From positions 1-6,377 of the forward strand of contig CALGMY010000078.1 of NCBI GenBank assembly GCA_937958785.1: a stretch of DNA of 6,377 nt. The letters run 5' to 3'. Below are positions 5,810-6,377 of this stretch, one piece after another (positions within the stretch are counted from its first letter, which is position 1; each line of letters begins with the position of its first letter). The position numbers and the translations under genes were made by a program. Origin of the DNA: an uncultured Gammaproteobacteria bacterium. Lineage in GTDB: Bacteria; Pseudomonadota; Gammaproteobacteria; Steroidobacterales; GCA-2729495. The notes below the pieces were generated by a model. It did not search any database. It was not told the DNA's origin and was given only the letters and a program-made list of their open reading frames with translations.

Positions 5810-6377
5810 TCAGCCCGTGGCCTTCGCGGCGCCCTTTACCGCGCTGACGGGCGCGCCAACCGTCTCGACGGGGGCCGCGGGCACGAGGGGCACCGGTTCC
5901 AGCACCCAGCCTTTCGTCTCCCGGCGGGCCGGGGAGGGGATGGCAAACACCGTGTCGCCCCTGGCCGCGGCCTCACGCAAGGCCCCGGTGTCGATGCGCC
6001 AGCCCCGGCGGGTCCACTCGTCCAGGCTGTCCCGGTACAGGCCGATGACCTTGTCGGCAGGCATCAGCAGTTCCCGGGCCCGGGAGGGCGGCGTCTTCAC
6101 GGGCTTCAGCTTCTCGATCACCACGCGGTCCTGCTCGGCGATGGCGAAGTTGCGCTTGTTGACGGTCTTGTCCACCCAGGTCGGCAGCAGCACGTTGCGC
6201 ATGCAGACCAGGAAGATCCGCGTGTGGTACTCGTCGATGGGTGTCTCGAAGATGTACTGGTGGATCCAGCGGGTCGGCGTGAGGTGGATCTTCGTCCACA
6301 TGTTGCTGGGGCCCACGTGGCCCGAGCCGGCCTCCAGGTCGCCGGAGATGTCGACCCACAAACCGAAGTGAATGACC
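5810..6377 (-). CDS. Rieske-type aromatic ring-hydroxylating oxygenase, C-terminal part (5' end beyond window)
   Basis: The frame is open to the window edge, reading VIHFGLWVDISGD, so the 5' part, including any Rieske domain and the two His iron ligands, is outside; a TTG at 6361 is internal. The visible 188 or so residues match the C-terminal catalytic domain of VanA-like ring-hydroxylating oxygenases. The strands around TKIHLTPTRWIHQYIF and HTRIFLVCMRN are followed by AEQDRVVIEKLKP, whose Asp is the expected third iron ligand, and the final helix DSLDEWTRRGWRID. After about residue 155 (counted from 6361) the chain becomes a low-complexity Pro/Val/Ala tail ending in KATG. The gene lies directly upstream of a second Rieske gene on the same strand. 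Whether the two act as a pair or on successive substrates cannot be seen. The family call is firm and the substrate unknown. Confidence 0.85.
   Translation of the reverse strand, partial: VIHFGLWVDISGDLEAGSGHVGPSNMWTKIHLTPTRWIHQYIFETPIDEYHTRIFLVCMRNVLLPTWVDKTVNKRNFAIAEQDRVVIEKLKPVKTPPSRARELLMPADKVIGLYRDSLDEWTRRGWRIDTGALREAAARGDTVFAIPSPARRETKGWVLEPVPLVPAAPVETVGAPVSAVKGAAKATG

Overview
The window is GC-rich chromosomal DNA. Its Ax21-like outer-membrane barrel, lipoprotein signals, tandem Rieske oxygenases and a Pseudomonas/Xanthomonad-type REP pair suggest a gammaproteobacterium, possibly Xanthomonadales- or Nevskiales-related. That placement is inferred from gene content and is not proven. No rRNA, tRNA, CRISPR array, insertion sequence or phage gene is visible.

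Layout. One gene lies on the plus strand (1-1080): a saccharopine-dehydrogenase-like NAD(P)-binding oxidoreductase. All other genes are on the minus strand and read right to left. From the right edge these are: the 3' part of a Rieske ring-hydroxylating oxygenase (5810-6377, cut by the window edge); a second, complete Rieske oxygenase (4842-5762, true start probably upstream); a 242-base intergenic region with a promoter candidate and nested palindromes; an Ax21-like beta-barrel protein (3964-4599) with a strong intrinsic terminator (3888-3919); a small lipoprotein (3688-3858); a permuted NlpC/P60 (YiiX-like) lipoprotein (2751-3710); and an exported FG-GAP/VCBS repeat protein (1089-2741), which converges on the plus-strand gene.

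How the genes may work together. The two Rieske proteins are adjacent and co-directional and look like a small oxygenase operon; no reductase or ferredoxin is in view. The small lipoprotein, the papain-fold lipoprotein and the FG-GAP protein overlap or nearly touch and are all exported, so they look like one cell-envelope operon. The barrel gene upstream has its own promoter candidate, Shine-Dalgarno site and terminator.

The most notable structure is a REP pair (REPIN-like, 1039-1092) at the convergent junction. It supplies the stop codons of both converging genes, encodes the last 13 residues of the oxidoreductase, and appears to cut the FG-GAP protein just inside an HYR-like motif. I found no convincing new defence or mobile system. 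The best leads are this REP pair, the envelope operon and the unresolved start of the second Rieske gene.
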